A stretch of DNA of 64,000 bases from Pseudomonas marincola (GTDB lineage: Bacteria; Pseudomonadota; Gammaproteobacteria; Pseudomonadales; Pseudomonadaceae), in NCBI RefSeq assembly GCF_900116605.1, contig NZ_FPBC01000001.1, forward strand, positions 496,001-560,000. The letters are read 5' to 3'. Positions 19,101 to 26,436 of the stretch are shown in pieces; position 1 is the stretch's first letter; every line of letters starts with the position of its first letter. The notes beneath the pieces were generated by a model. The model was not told the origin of the DNA, searched no databases, and saw only the letters and a program-made list of their open reading frames with translations. Made by a program: the position numbers and the translations under genes.

Positions 19101-19599
19101 AAGCGGCAATAAACGCATGCTCGCTCTGGTTGGCGATACTCGAAGACTTGCAGCCGTGATCATCCCCCGCCAGCAACAGCACACCGCCCTTGGGCGAAAC
19201 ACCGGCCGAGTTGCCGTGTTTGAACACGTCACCACAACGGTCCACGCCCGGCCCTTTGCCGTACCACAAGGCAAACACGCCATCGTAACGCGCCCCTGGA
19301 AACAGCGAAGTCTGCTGGCTGCCCCACACGGCGGTGGCGGCTAACTCTTCGTTAACACCGGGTTGGAAATGAATGGCGTTGGACTCAAGGAAGCTTTTGG
19401 CCTCCCACAAACTCTTGTCCAGATTACCCAGCGGCGAGCCGCGGTAACCGGAAATAAAGCAGGCGGTGTTTAAACCGTTGGCAGTGTCACGCTGTTTTTG
19501 CAGCATGGGCAAGCGGGTTAGCGCTTGGGTGCCAGTGAGGTACAGATGACCCGTTGCAAGACGGTATTTGTCATCCAGGCGGATCTCGGCCAGAGACAT
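16132..19599 (-). CDS. Indolepyruvate/2-oxoacid:ferredoxin oxidoreductase, fused subunits
   Basis: A 1155-residue single-chain enzyme that decarboxylates 2-oxoacids (indolepyruvate-type or branched-chain) to acyl-CoA while reducing ferredoxin. The N-terminal part (GYRGSPLGNLDK, GDDHGCKSSS) is the pyruvate:ferredoxin-like alpha domain. CSGCPHN (about 433) and GIGCHYM with MGGEGATWIGQA belong to the thiamine-diphosphate domain. CEGCGDCSVKSNC near 636 is an iron-sulfur motif. From about 720, LPGVGGSGVTTVGALLG starts the gamma domain. Archaeal IorA and IorB are separate chains; the long fusion is typical of proteobacteria. The start at 19599 is followed by MSLAEIRLDDKY. It is divergent from an Lrp-type regulator. 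Confidence 0.92.
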   Translation of the reverse strand: MSLAEIRLDDKYRLATGHLYLTGTQALTRLPMLQKQRDTANGLNTACFISGYRGSPLGNLDKSLWEAKSFLESNAIHFQPGVNEELAATAVWGSQQTSLFPGARYDGVFALWYGKGPGVDRCGDVFKHGNSAGVSPKGGVLLLAGDDHGCKSSSIANQSEHAFIAASIPVLNPANVQEILDYGIIGWELSRYSGCWVALKTIAENVDSSAVVDVDPLRINIKVPEDFDLPEDGVHICWPDPPLVQEKRLNTFKIYAARAFARANNLNPLMLDSPNPRLGIITTGKSYLDVRQALEDLGLDDELCAKVGLRVLKIGMSWPLEPVSVHEFAEGLDEILVVEEKRSIIEDQLTGQLYNWPVGKRPRVVGEFDEQGRSLLPNLSELTPAMIARVIAKRLQPIYSSAQIQSRLEFLAAKEAALAAPKHTTVRTPHFCSGCPHNTSTNLPEGSRAQGGIGCHYMTQWMDRNTDTFTQMGGEGATWIGQAAFTETPHIFQNLGDGTYFHSGHLAVRAAVAAGVNITYKILYNDAVAMTGGQPIDGELRVDQLSQQVFFEGVKRIALVTDEPEKYPDRSTFAPIVSFHHRRDLDAVQRELREFKGVSVLIYDQTCATEKRRRRKRGKLVDPAKRAVINSAVCEGCGDCSVKSNCLSILPLETELGRKREIDQNSCNKDFSCVEGFCPSFVTVHGGALRKPEAVGVNALFIALPEPKQPSLERPWNILLPGVGGSGVTTVGALLGMAAHIEGKGCSVLDQAGLAQKFGPVITHIRVAAKQDDIYAVRIAAGEADLLLGCDLVVAASEESLAKLNDQIAFAVVNSFEAATAEFTRNPDAQVPGAAMREALVEAVGAKKTWFVDATRLATRLLGDSIATNLFMLGYAYQKGFVPVSAEAINKAIELNNVAVQLNQRAFLWGRRAAHDLAAVEKLARPAIADEPMAKTLDEIIAYRVEQLRLYQSAGYARRYQKLVERVRKADVSEEQLLSKAVARYYFKVLAYKDEYEVARLYSDGKFVKQLQAQFEGDLRLEFHLAPSWLAKRDPLSGQPRKRQFGPWMLKAFAVLAKFKFLRATPFDPFGYSAERRVEQQLIAEYEQSIDGLLKVLTPANYRTAVAIAELPESIRGYGHVKEQALLKAREHAKQLQQRLTSAEIPAVQVFEPAA

Positions 19600-19798
19600 G
19601 CGGGCGCTCCTTTTATTTTTTTAGGCGACCTGTGGGCAATACGGCTAGGTATTCCCGATTACTCACCCGCAGGATCACTGCAGGTGGCTCATGGCAACAA
19701 TATGACTGCTCGGTACTGATTTTTTATTTCTTTTTTGAGGGCAAAACGCTAATACTGCGCATGAACCTTCCAATAAAAACAAATATTCAGGGCTATTC

Positions 19799-20266
19799 AT
19801 GCAGGAAAAATTGAGCAGCATCGATCGCAAGATTTTGCGCCTGCTGCAACACAACGCGGATTTGTCCGCTGCCGAGATCGCCGAGCGGGTCGAATTATCG
19901 CAATCGCCTTGCTGGCGACGGATAAACCGAATGCAGGAAGAAGGCCTGATTGAGCGCAAGGTAGCGCTGCTCAATCACAAGCTGCTCGGTTTTAGCATCA
20001 CGGTGTTTGTGGACATCAAATTGTCGGCGCATGGGCGCAGTAATCTGGACGAATTCGAAAAGGCAATTGTCGGGTATCCCGAGGTGTTGGAATGCCACAC
20101 GATGGCGGGAAGTTCGGATTATCTGCTCAAGGTAATCGCCAAGGACATCGACAGTTATGAGCGGTTTTTGCGAGATCATTTGTTGCAGCGCCCGCACGTG
20201 CAGGAAGCGCATTCGAATATTGCGATGAGTGAAGTCAAACGCACGACGGAATTGCCGTTGGATTAA
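19799..20266 (+). CDS. Lrp/AsnC-family transcriptional regulator
   Basis: A 155-residue leucine-responsive-type regulator. An N-terminal helix-turn-helix (LSSIDRKILRLLQHNADLSAAEIAERV, recognition helix SQSPCWRRINRM) is followed by a C-terminal RAM ligand-binding domain (VLECHTMAGSSDYLLKVIAKD, with the G-x-x-D-Y motif). It is transcribed away from the oxoacid oxidoreductase across a 199-base gap, and such regulators commonly control the divergent amino-acid catabolic operon in response to the amino acid. The target is inferred from position only. The Shine-Dalgarno sequence is weak (CAGGG). Confidence 0.92.
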   Translation: MQEKLSSIDRKILRLLQHNADLSAAEIAERVELSQSPCWRRINRMQEEGLIERKVALLNHKLLGFSITVFVDIKLSAHGRSNLDEFEKAIVGYPEVLECHTMAGSSDYLLKVIAKDIDSYERFLRDHLLQRPHVQEAHSNIAMSEVKRTTELPLD

Positions 20267-20281
20267 GCGGCCATGTGCTGA

Positions 20282-20746
20282 ATTGTCGATGGGGCGGAGG
20301 TTGGAATCCGCGTCGCGGCTTCCGACATGACGGTCTAACTGATTCACTCGACGGCATCCGCGCCCGCGCAATCGCCCGACGGATTGCGTTGCTGTGCGCC
20401 GCTATCCATCCTCCGTTGGTTCGAGATGTGCGCCGAATTTTCGAATGGTTGGCTGCTGGAGGTTGGAATCCGCACCGCGGCTTCCGACATGGCGATTCGA
20501 CGGGTTAACTCGGCTGTATCGGCGCCCGCGCAATCGCCCGACGGATTGCGTTGCTGCGCGCCGCTATCCATCCTCCGCTGGTTCGAGATGTGCGCCGAAC
20601 TTTCGAATGGTTGGCTGCTGGAGGTTGGAATCCGCATCGCGGCTTCCGACATGACGATTTGACGGGTTCACTCGGGTGCATCGGCGCCTGCGAAATTGTT
20701 CGACGGATTGCGTTGCTTCGCGCCGCTATCCATCCTCCGGGTGTTT
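20282..20746. repeat. Second tandem array, 162-bp unit, three copies of the core
   Basis: GCTATCCATCCTCCG begins at 20401, 20563 and 20725, with an exact period of 162 bases. The flanks (AATCCGC...GCGGCTTCCGACATG, CACTCG, CAATCGCCCGACGGATTGCGTTGCT) match the array at 8258-9165, but the loop inside the inverted repeat is longer here: TTGGTTCGAGATGTGCGCC, then TTTTCGAATGGTTGGCTGCTGGAGGTTGG. It is a length variant of the same family. The last copy reverts to the GGGTGTTTTG-like short loop. No credible gene. Confidence 0.9.
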
Positions 20747-20770
20747 TGCCTTTGGGGGCTTCTCGGTTTT

Positions 20771-21416
20771 TTGAACGCTGGCGCTAAGCCGTCATTGTTG
20801 GTGTTCTCTATTCACCTTTTCGCCTTTACGGCGAGTGACTTTCTCTTTGTTTGCGCAAAGAGAAGAGTAACCAAAGAGAAAACGCACCCGGCATGCGGGT
20901 TTTGCTGCGCAAAACTTCCCTCGCTCCGGCGCCGTTCCGTTGGTCGCCATCAAGGGACGTCCCTGTCCCTTGATGGCTCATTTGGCGTCCTTGCCAAATG
21001 CCCAACTCCACACCACCTCCACTCAGCCTCCTGACGGGCCAGATGACCGAGTTGTTTGGGAAAAATTCGCTGTGCAGGATTACAAGCAAAGCTGTACCTG
21101 CTCACCTGAATTCCTGCAACTCTCGTACGCGATAGCCCAGACACCGCCAACGCCCCTTGCCAGCAGGCCAAATGTAATCGTTGTGCAGTGGGTTGAGCAG
21201 CATGGATGCTGCGAGAGTCGCGCTGGGCCAAGGACGGCCCATCGCGGCGTGCCCACGGAGCAACGATGGAATGCGGGAAGCCGAGCGCAGCGAGGCCCAA
21301 TGGAGGGGCATAGAATTTTGGGTTACTTTTGCTTCGCTTGGCAAAAGTGACTCGCCGTAAGGGCGAAAAGGTGACCAGAGAACGCCCAAAAAACCAGGCT
21401 TAGCGCCAGCGTTCAA
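20771..21416. repeat. 646-bp non-coding element with long imperfect inverted arms
   Basis: The ends are perfectly complementary over 20 bases (20771-20790 with 21397-21416). Similarity then continues for about 100 bases with substitutions: CACCTTTTCGCC and TTACGGCGAGT recur in opposite orientation at 20813-20836 and about 21350-21373. Each arm has a hairpin at the equivalent place, TTCTCTTTG/CAAAGAGAA on the left and ACTTTTGC/GCAAAAGT on the right. The centre holds two further perfect hairpins (20946-20977 and 20979-21000). No transposase or family protein is encoded and no target duplication was evident. Short frames inside are of the Pseudomonas low-value hypothetical kind. Confidence 0.75.
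20946..21000. other. Two adjacent perfect hairpins inside the 646-bp element
   Basis: GCCATCAAGGGAC pairs with GTCCCTTGATGGC around GTCCCT, then CATTTGGC pairs with GCCAAATG around GTCCTT. The two stems are one base apart and have nearly the same six-base loop. Confidence 0.8.
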
Positions 21417-21528
21417 GACTGAAATTCCCCGACGCTATATGGTCTTCGTAAGCCGTAATCTTTACCTATGCTCGAAAGAAATCAGCGCAACTCAACCTTA
21501 CTCAGCCCCTCAAAAAACCAACCCCACC

Positions 21529-22287
21529 TCACCTCCCAACAACCAGCCCATCTCTAGCCACAACCACCCCCTCCGGCAACGCCCACGCATTCCCCAGCAA
21601 CCAACTATCAAACGTATGCCCAACATGCGTCAGAACCGTTTGCTTCGGCCGTAAATCCTCAACAATAGCCAACGCCCGCGTCAGGTCATTATGGTTACGC
21701 GGCTCATGCGCTTGCGGCGGCAACGAACAATCCAGCACCAGCCAATCCAACAACTCCCCGCCACGTAAATACTCGGCTGTAGCCACCGGCAAACCAACCG
21801 TATCGGTTAAATAGGCAATCCGCTGGCCTTGCGCTTCAAACAAATAACCAAAGGTCATTTTCGAATGCTGCAGCGGCAACGCTGTCACCTTTAAACAACC
21901 GAATGTACGCGCTTCGAACGCGCTGAAAGGTTGCGAGAAATCGAGGATTCCCGGGTGTTTGTACAAGTCGGCCAACCCTTCGGGATCGGCCGGGCCATGC
22001 ACGGGAATTGTCAGCCCTTGCCCCCAGCGCAACTGCAGCAAACCCTGCGCATGATCGGCGTGATAATGGGTCTGCAAAATACCGCTGAGTGTATGCGGCG
22101 CAAACCGCTCGGCCAGGTCCGTCAGGCCGCTGTCGATCAGCCAGCGCTGATCATCCACCTCCAGCAACGCGCAACATGGGCCGCGCCGTAACGTGGGGTC
22201 TGAATGTGCGCTGCTACATGCAGCACACGCACAGTTGTATACCGGCAACTGTCGCGCATCACCGGTGCCGAGCAGGGTCAGGCGCAT
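21529..22287 (-). CDS. phnP: Phosphoribosyl 1,2-cyclic phosphate phosphodiesterase
   Basis: Opens the ribose 1,2-cyclic phosphate made by C-P lyase to ribose 1,5-bisphosphate. It is a 252-residue metallo-beta-lactamase-fold enzyme: THYHADH at 73-79 is the metal motif, with further ligands in LTDT and THVGHTFD. Cys19, Cys21 and Cys24 with His28 match the extra structural zinc site of PhnP. It overlaps phnN by ten bases and is the last gene of the operon. The non-coding element at 20771-21416 lies beyond it. Confidence 0.93.
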   Translation of the reverse strand: MRLTLLGTGDARQLPVYNCACAACSSAHSDPTLRRGPCCALLEVDDQRWLIDSGLTDLAERFAPHTLSGILQTHYHADHAQGLLQLRWGQGLTIPVHGPADPEGLADLYKHPGILDFSQPFSAFEARTFGCLKVTALPLQHSKMTFGYLFEAQGQRIAYLTDTVGLPVATAEYLRGGELLDWLVLDCSLPPQAHEPRNHNDLTRALAIVEDLRPKQTVLTHVGHTFDSWLLGNAWALPEGVVVARDGLVVGR

Positions 22288-22844
22288 GCGGGCGCGCGCT
22301 GCACCAGCGCCAGCAGTTGCTCTACGGTTTGCTCAAAGTGGCTGGAATTATCCAACAGTTGCAGGTTGGCGTGCTGCTTTAGCATGTCACTCTCGAACTG
22401 CGCATTTCGTGCGAGACGCGCCTCAATCTCTGCCAGTGGCTCACGCCCACGCTCCAGCAACCGCTGGCGCAGCACGTCCATCTCGACCGTCAGTAAAACC
22501 GCCAGCAGCGTTGGATAGCGCTGCAAGGCTTCGGGCAAGTATGCCCGCGAGCCATTTACCAACACGTCGTGACCTTGCATCAGCCAGTCGTCAATCTGCT
22601 TGGGAATGCCGTAAGCCAGCCCGTTGGCGCGCCAGCTCATGGCGAACTCGCCGCCCGCCTCCATGCGCTCGAATTCTGCCAGCGTAACGGCGACTGCATC
22701 TTCACCTACCGCCTCAGCCGAACGGGTAATCACCCGCCGGGCGATCTTGCAGCCGCGCGCATTCAACTGCACGCGTGCTGCATTGAGCAGGCTGTCCTTG
22801 CCTGAACCGGAGGGGCCTATCAGATAGATCAATCTGGCGCTCAT
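22278..22844 (-). CDS. phnN: Ribose 1,5-bisphosphate phosphokinase
   Basis: Phosphorylates ribose 1,5-bisphosphate to PRPP, the last step of phosphonate ribose salvage. The ATG at 22844 shares its A with the phnM stop (TGATG) and gives 188 residues; the longer frame is not conserved. The P-loop GPSGSGKD is at 10-17 in a guanylate-kinase-like fold, with NGSRAYLP and RLLERGREPLAEIEARL further on. Confidence 0.93.
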   Translation of the reverse strand: MSARLIYLIGPSGSGKDSLLNAARVQLNARGCKIARRVITRSAEAVGEDAVAVTLAEFERMEAGGEFAMSWRANGLAYGIPKQIDDWLMQGHDVLVNGSRAYLPEALQRYPTLLAVLLTVEMDVLRQRLLERGREPLAEIEARLARNAQFESDMLKQHANLQLLDNSSHFEQTVEQLLALVQRAPACA

Positions 22845-23989
22845 CAATACACCCTTTTGGCCTGACGCCACACTTGTTGCACCACCACTTGCTTGTCGTG
22901 CAGACGCGCCTGAACCAGATCAGCGCGCAAGCCTGTACGAATTTCACCGCGATCATCCAGCCCGGCAGCGCGGGCCGGATTGAGGCTGACCGTGGCAATC
23001 GCCTTGGCTATATCATAGTCGTTGTCGAGGTCTGCAAGTTGCAGCGCCGCTTGCAGCAAACTGGCCGGATAGTAGTCACTCGAAAGGATATCAAGAACAC
23101 CTAAGCGGGCTAATTCTGCGGCGGCTATGTTACCCGAGTGCGAACCGCCGCGAACGATATTCGGTGCGCCCATCAGCACACTCAAGCCGAGCGAATGGCT
23201 GGCCTTGGCCGCCTCCAGCGTGGTAGGGAACTCGGCAATGGCCATGCCCAGACTCGCTGATTCCTGCACGTGCGCAAGCGTTGCATCATCGTGGCTGGCG
23301 ATCGACAGACCGCGCAGATGGCACTCCTGCACAATCTGCTGACGATGGAGGTCGCTGTACTGCTTGGAGTTGGCAATTTGCTCCTCAATGAACGCGTCCA
23401 TCTCGGCGACAGAAAGGTGGTATTTGCCCATGTAGTACTCGCGGTACTTGGCTTCCTTGGCAAACTGGCGCTGCCCCGGCGAGTGATCCATGACCGAGAC
23501 GAGCTGCACCAGCGGGTCTTCGACCAGATCGCGGAAGACGCTGAGCACGTCCGGGTGACAAACTTCACAGCGCAGGTGCAGGCGATGCTCGGCGCGGGTA
23601 TTGCCCTGGCTTTGTGCCTGCGTAATCGCCGCGAGCATTTGCGGCAGTTGCTGCATGCGTTTGCCACGCGGATTGATGTCGCCGATCGACAAGGCATCGA
23701 ATACCGTGGTGATCCCGGCGGCGATGATTTGTGCGTCATGGCTGAGCACTGCCGAGGCCGACGGCCAGTCGACGCCCGGCCGCGGGCTCATGTGTTTTTC
23801 GAGGTTATCGGTGTGCAACTCGACCAGCCCCGGCAACAGATAGCTGCCCTGCATATCTTCAGCACCCGGCACCTGGCTGACACCCGGCTGCACATCGAAT
23901 ACCTTGCCATCGCGCAACACCACGCTGCCATCGAAGACCTCATTGGCGGTCACTACGCGGGCATTGCTGAGTATCGTTTCAACCGGCAT
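22844..23989 (-). CDS. phnM: Alpha-D-ribose 1-methylphosphonate 5-triphosphate diphosphatase
   Basis: Amidohydrolase-fold enzyme that removes pyrophosphate from the triphosphate intermediate before C-P bond cleavage. The ATG at 23989 with AGGAG seven bases upstream gives 381 residues. It starts MPVETILSNARVV and overlaps phnL by 11 bases. LPGLVELHTDNLEKHMSPRPGVDW (residues about 52-75) has the metal ligands, with SHDDA (the family metal-binding segment) further on and NPARAAGLDDRGEI as the typical C-terminal amidohydrolase motif. Confidence 0.95.
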   Translation of the reverse strand: MPVETILSNARVVTANEVFDGSVVLRDGKVFDVQPGVSQVPGAEDMQGSYLLPGLVELHTDNLEKHMSPRPGVDWPSASAVLSHDAQIIAAGITTVFDALSIGDINPRGKRMQQLPQMLAAITQAQSQGNTRAEHRLHLRCEVCHPDVLSVFRDLVEDPLVQLVSVMDHSPGQRQFAKEAKYREYYMGKYHLSVAEMDAFIEEQIANSKQYSDLHRQQIVQECHLRGLSIASHDDATLAHVQESASLGMAIAEFPTTLEAAKASHSLGLSVLMGAPNIVRGGSHSGNIAAAELARLGVLDILSSDYYPASLLQAALQLADLDNDYDIAKAIATVSLNPARAAGLDDRGEIRTGLRADLVQARLHDKQVVVQQVWRQAKRVY

Positions 23990-24698
23990 AAACAAACTCC
24001 TGATCGGCGGTGCATGGCGCCTGCATGTCGAGATAACGGTCAGCAACGGCTTCACGTGCGTGACGGTCATGGAAGATGGCAATCAATGCGCTGCCCGCGG
24101 CCTTGGCCTCGTTGATCAGCTCGAGTACCACCCGCTGATTGCGCTCATCGAGCGATGCGGTGGGCTCATCCAGCAGCATCACCGGCCAGTCGACCATGAA
24201 GCCGCGGGCGATGTTGACCCGCTGCTGCTCGCCGCCGGAAAAAGTCCCGGGCGCGAGTTGCCAGAGGGTTTGCGGAATATTCAGGCGGGTGAGCAATTCA
24301 CTGGCGCGCGCCTTGGCCGCCTCCTTGCCCCAGCCCCGCGCCAGTGCGGGTTCCATCACCACATCGAGCGTGGCGACACGTGGGATCACGCGTAAGAACT
24401 GGCTGACATAGCCAAGTGTTTGCCGGCGCACATCCAGCACCTGCAACGGCGCACCGCCCACCAACTCGACCCACTGCTGCTGATGACGCACACGAATGCT
24501 GCCGCCAGCGGCCAGATAGTTGCCATAAAGCGTGCGCAGCAGCGTCGATTTACCGGCTCCGGAGTTGCCCATCAGCACCAGGCACTCGCCAGCTTCCACG
24601 CTAAAACTCAGGTTGCGCAGCACCTTGAGCACGATGCCGTGTTGTTGGTGCAGGGTGAACGTCTTGCTCAGTTCGGTGACTTCAATCAGGTTATTCAT
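23979..24698 (-). CDS. phnL: C-P lyase accessory ABC-type ATPase PhnL
   Basis: ABC ATPase-like subunit of the C-P lyase system, needed for coupling methylphosphonate to the ribose triphosphate rather than for transport. From the ATG at 24698 there are 239 residues beginning MNNLIEVTELSKTF, which aligns with other PhnL proteins. An in-frame ATG at 24749 overlaps the phnK stop (ATGA) and would add 17 residues, so both starts are possible. Walker A GNSGAGKST, signature FSGGEQQR and Walker B VMLLDEPTASLD are present. Confidence 0.92.
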   Translation of the reverse strand: MNNLIEVTELSKTFTLHQQHGIVLKVLRNLSFSVEAGECLVLMGNSGAGKSTLLRTLYGNYLAAGGSIRVRHQQQWVELVGGAPLQVLDVRRQTLGYVSQFLRVIPRVATLDVVMEPALARGWGKEAAKARASELLTRLNIPQTLWQLAPGTFSGGEQQRVNIARGFMVDWPVMLLDEPTASLDERNQRVVLELINEAKAAGSALIAIFHDRHAREAVADRYLDMQAPCTADQEFVYAG

Positions 24699-24745
24699 GG
24701 CATCTGTCCTGGGCCGTGATATTCCGGGCGTTGGCGCTGCGAGAC

Positions 24746-25555
24746 TCATGGCTGCAACACCGAGGAGACCAGCAACTGGGTGTACGGGTGCTGCGGATCA
24801 TCAAGAATCTGATCGGTCAGGCCGCTTTCGACCACGCGCGAGTTGCGCATCACCAGCAACCGATCTGCGAGCAAACGCGCCACCGCCAGATCGTGGGTTA
24901 CGATAACCACGGCCAGGCCCAGCTCGCGCACCAGCCCACGCAGCAGATCGAGCAAGCGCGCCTGCACCGACACATCAAGGCCACCGGTGGGTTCATCCAT
25001 GAAAATCAGTCGCGGGCTGGAGACCAGATTGCGTGCAATTTGCAGGCGCTGCTGCATGCCGCCAGAGAAGGTGCGCGGCAGGTCGTCAATCCGCTGCGGA
25101 TCGATTTCCACCTGCTTCAGCCAGCTGATACCCGCACCGCGCAGCTCGCCGTAATTGCGTACGCCTTGCGCCATCAGGCGCTCGCCAATATTGGCGCCGG
25201 CCGATACCCCCATGCGCAAACCATCGCGTGGGTTCTGTTCAACAAAGCCCCACTCGGTGCGCAGTAAAGTGCGCCGCTGCGCTTCGCTGCTGGCATACAG
25301 ATCGAGCAGTTGACCGTCTTCACGCAAATAGCTGATCTGCCCTTCATCAGGCAGGCAACGCCCGGCCAACAGACTCAATAGCGTCGACTTGCCCGAGCCG
25401 GATTCGCCGACGATACCCAGCACCTCCCCCGGATACAGGTCGAACGAAACCTGCTGGCAGCCCTTGTCCGGGCCATACAACTTGCTCACATTGTTGACGG
25501 AAAACAGCGGCTCGAGCGCTGCCAGCTCACGATTTACACGTACGGCGGCGGTCAT
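24746..25555 (-). CDS. phnK: C-P lyase subunit PhnK (ABC-type ATPase)
   Basis: ABC-type subunit that binds the PhnGHIJ core complex at PhnJ. It has 269 residues. Walker A GESGSGKST, Q-loop FVEQNPRDGLR, signature FSGGMQQR and Walker B LIFMDEPTGGLD are visible, and DDPQHPYTQLLVSS at the C terminus is typical of oligopeptide-type ATPases. The start overlaps the phnJ stop by four bases. Confidence 0.95.
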   Translation of the reverse strand: MTAAVRVNRELAALEPLFSVNNVSKLYGPDKGCQQVSFDLYPGEVLGIVGESGSGKSTLLSLLAGRCLPDEGQISYLREDGQLLDLYASSEAQRRTLLRTEWGFVEQNPRDGLRMGVSAGANIGERLMAQGVRNYGELRGAGISWLKQVEIDPQRIDDLPRTFSGGMQQRLQIARNLVSSPRLIFMDEPTGGLDVSVQARLLDLLRGLVRELGLAVVIVTHDLAVARLLADRLLVMRNSRVVESGLTDQILDDPQHPYTQLLVSSVLQP

Positions 25556-26436
25556 TGCGCGCCCTCCCCGGATAGCTGCTGGTCACGGCGTTGCAGGCAA
25601 TAGTCGGTATCGGAACAGACAAACTGTTTGCTGCCGGCATCATCGACAATCAGCTCGTCCAGATAAGAATCGGCGCTGCCGCAAATCGCGCAGTTGTGTT
25701 CCCAGCTCTGCACCTCGAACGGATGATCCTCAAAGTCCAGACTCTCGACCCGCGTGTAAGGCGGCACGGCGTACAAACGCTTTTCACGCCCGGCACCGAA
25801 CAGCATCAGCGCGGGGCTCATGTGCAGTTTCGGGTTGTCGAATTTGGGAATCGGCGACGGGTCCATCACGTAGTTGTCATCAACCGTGACGGGATAGGCG
25901 TAACTTGTGGCGATGTGGCCGAAGGTAGCAATGTCTTCATACAGCTTGACGTGCATAACCCCGTAATCCCCCAACGCGTGCATGGTGCGCGTCTCGCTTT
26001 CAGAGGGTTCGATAAAGCGCAAAGGCTCAGGAATCGGCACCTGATAGACCATGATCTGATCGGCGCTGAGCGGCGTTTCCGGGATGCGGTGACGGGTTTG
26101 AATCACCGTGGCTTCCGGCGTGCGCAAAGTGGTTGCAACGCCTGCGGTGCGCCCGAAGAAGCGGCGAATCGACACCGCATTGGTGGTGTCATCCGCGCCC
26201 TGATCGATGACTTTAAGCACATCGTCGCGGCCCAGAATCGCCGCAGTGAGCTGCATGCCGCCTGTGCCCCAGCCGTACGGCAAAGGCATCTCACGGCCGG
26301 CAAATGGCACCTGATAGCCAGGAATCGCCACCGCCTTCAACAGGCCACGGCGGATCATGCGTTTGCTCTGTTCATCGAGATAGGCAAAGTTGTAGCCACT
26401 GTCGGCTTGCTGTTGTGCGTTGTGCAATGAGGTCAT
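25552..26436 (-). CDS. phnJ: C-P lyase catalytic subunit, radical SAM type
   Basis: Cleaves the carbon-phosphorus bond of ribose 1-phosphonate 5-phosphate by a radical mechanism. The ATG at 26436 overlaps the phnI stop (ATGA) and gives 294 residues, eight longer at the N terminus than the E. coli protein. Gly40 in IPGYQVPF is the expected glycyl-radical residue, Cys249, Cys252 and Cys274 are the [4Fe-4S] ligands (CAIC...FVCSD), and Cys280 (TDYC) the thiyl-radical residue. All catalytic positions are intact, so the enzyme should be active. Confidence 0.97.
   Translation of the reverse strand: MTSLHNAQQQADSGYNFAYLDEQSKRMIRRGLLKAVAIPGYQVPFAGREMPLPYGWGTGGMQLTAAILGRDDVLKVIDQGADDTTNAVSIRRFFGRTAGVATTLRTPEATVIQTRHRIPETPLSADQIMVYQVPIPEPLRFIEPSESETRTMHALGDYGVMHVKLYEDIATFGHIATSYAYPVTVDDNYVMDPSPIPKFDNPKLHMSPALMLFGAGREKRLYAVPPYTRVESLDFEDHPFEVQSWEHNCAICGSADSYLDELIVDDAGSKQFVCSDTDYCLQRRDQQLSGEGAQ

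Noticed and set aside
17110..19344. 744-residue open frame on the plus strand
   Set aside because: It lies opposite the oxoacid oxidoreductase gene and follows from its codon bias; the minus-strand protein is clearly real.
20275..20787. Open frames of 77-102 residues across the second array
   Set aside because: They are the translated repeat in several frames and have no ribosome binding sites or family features.
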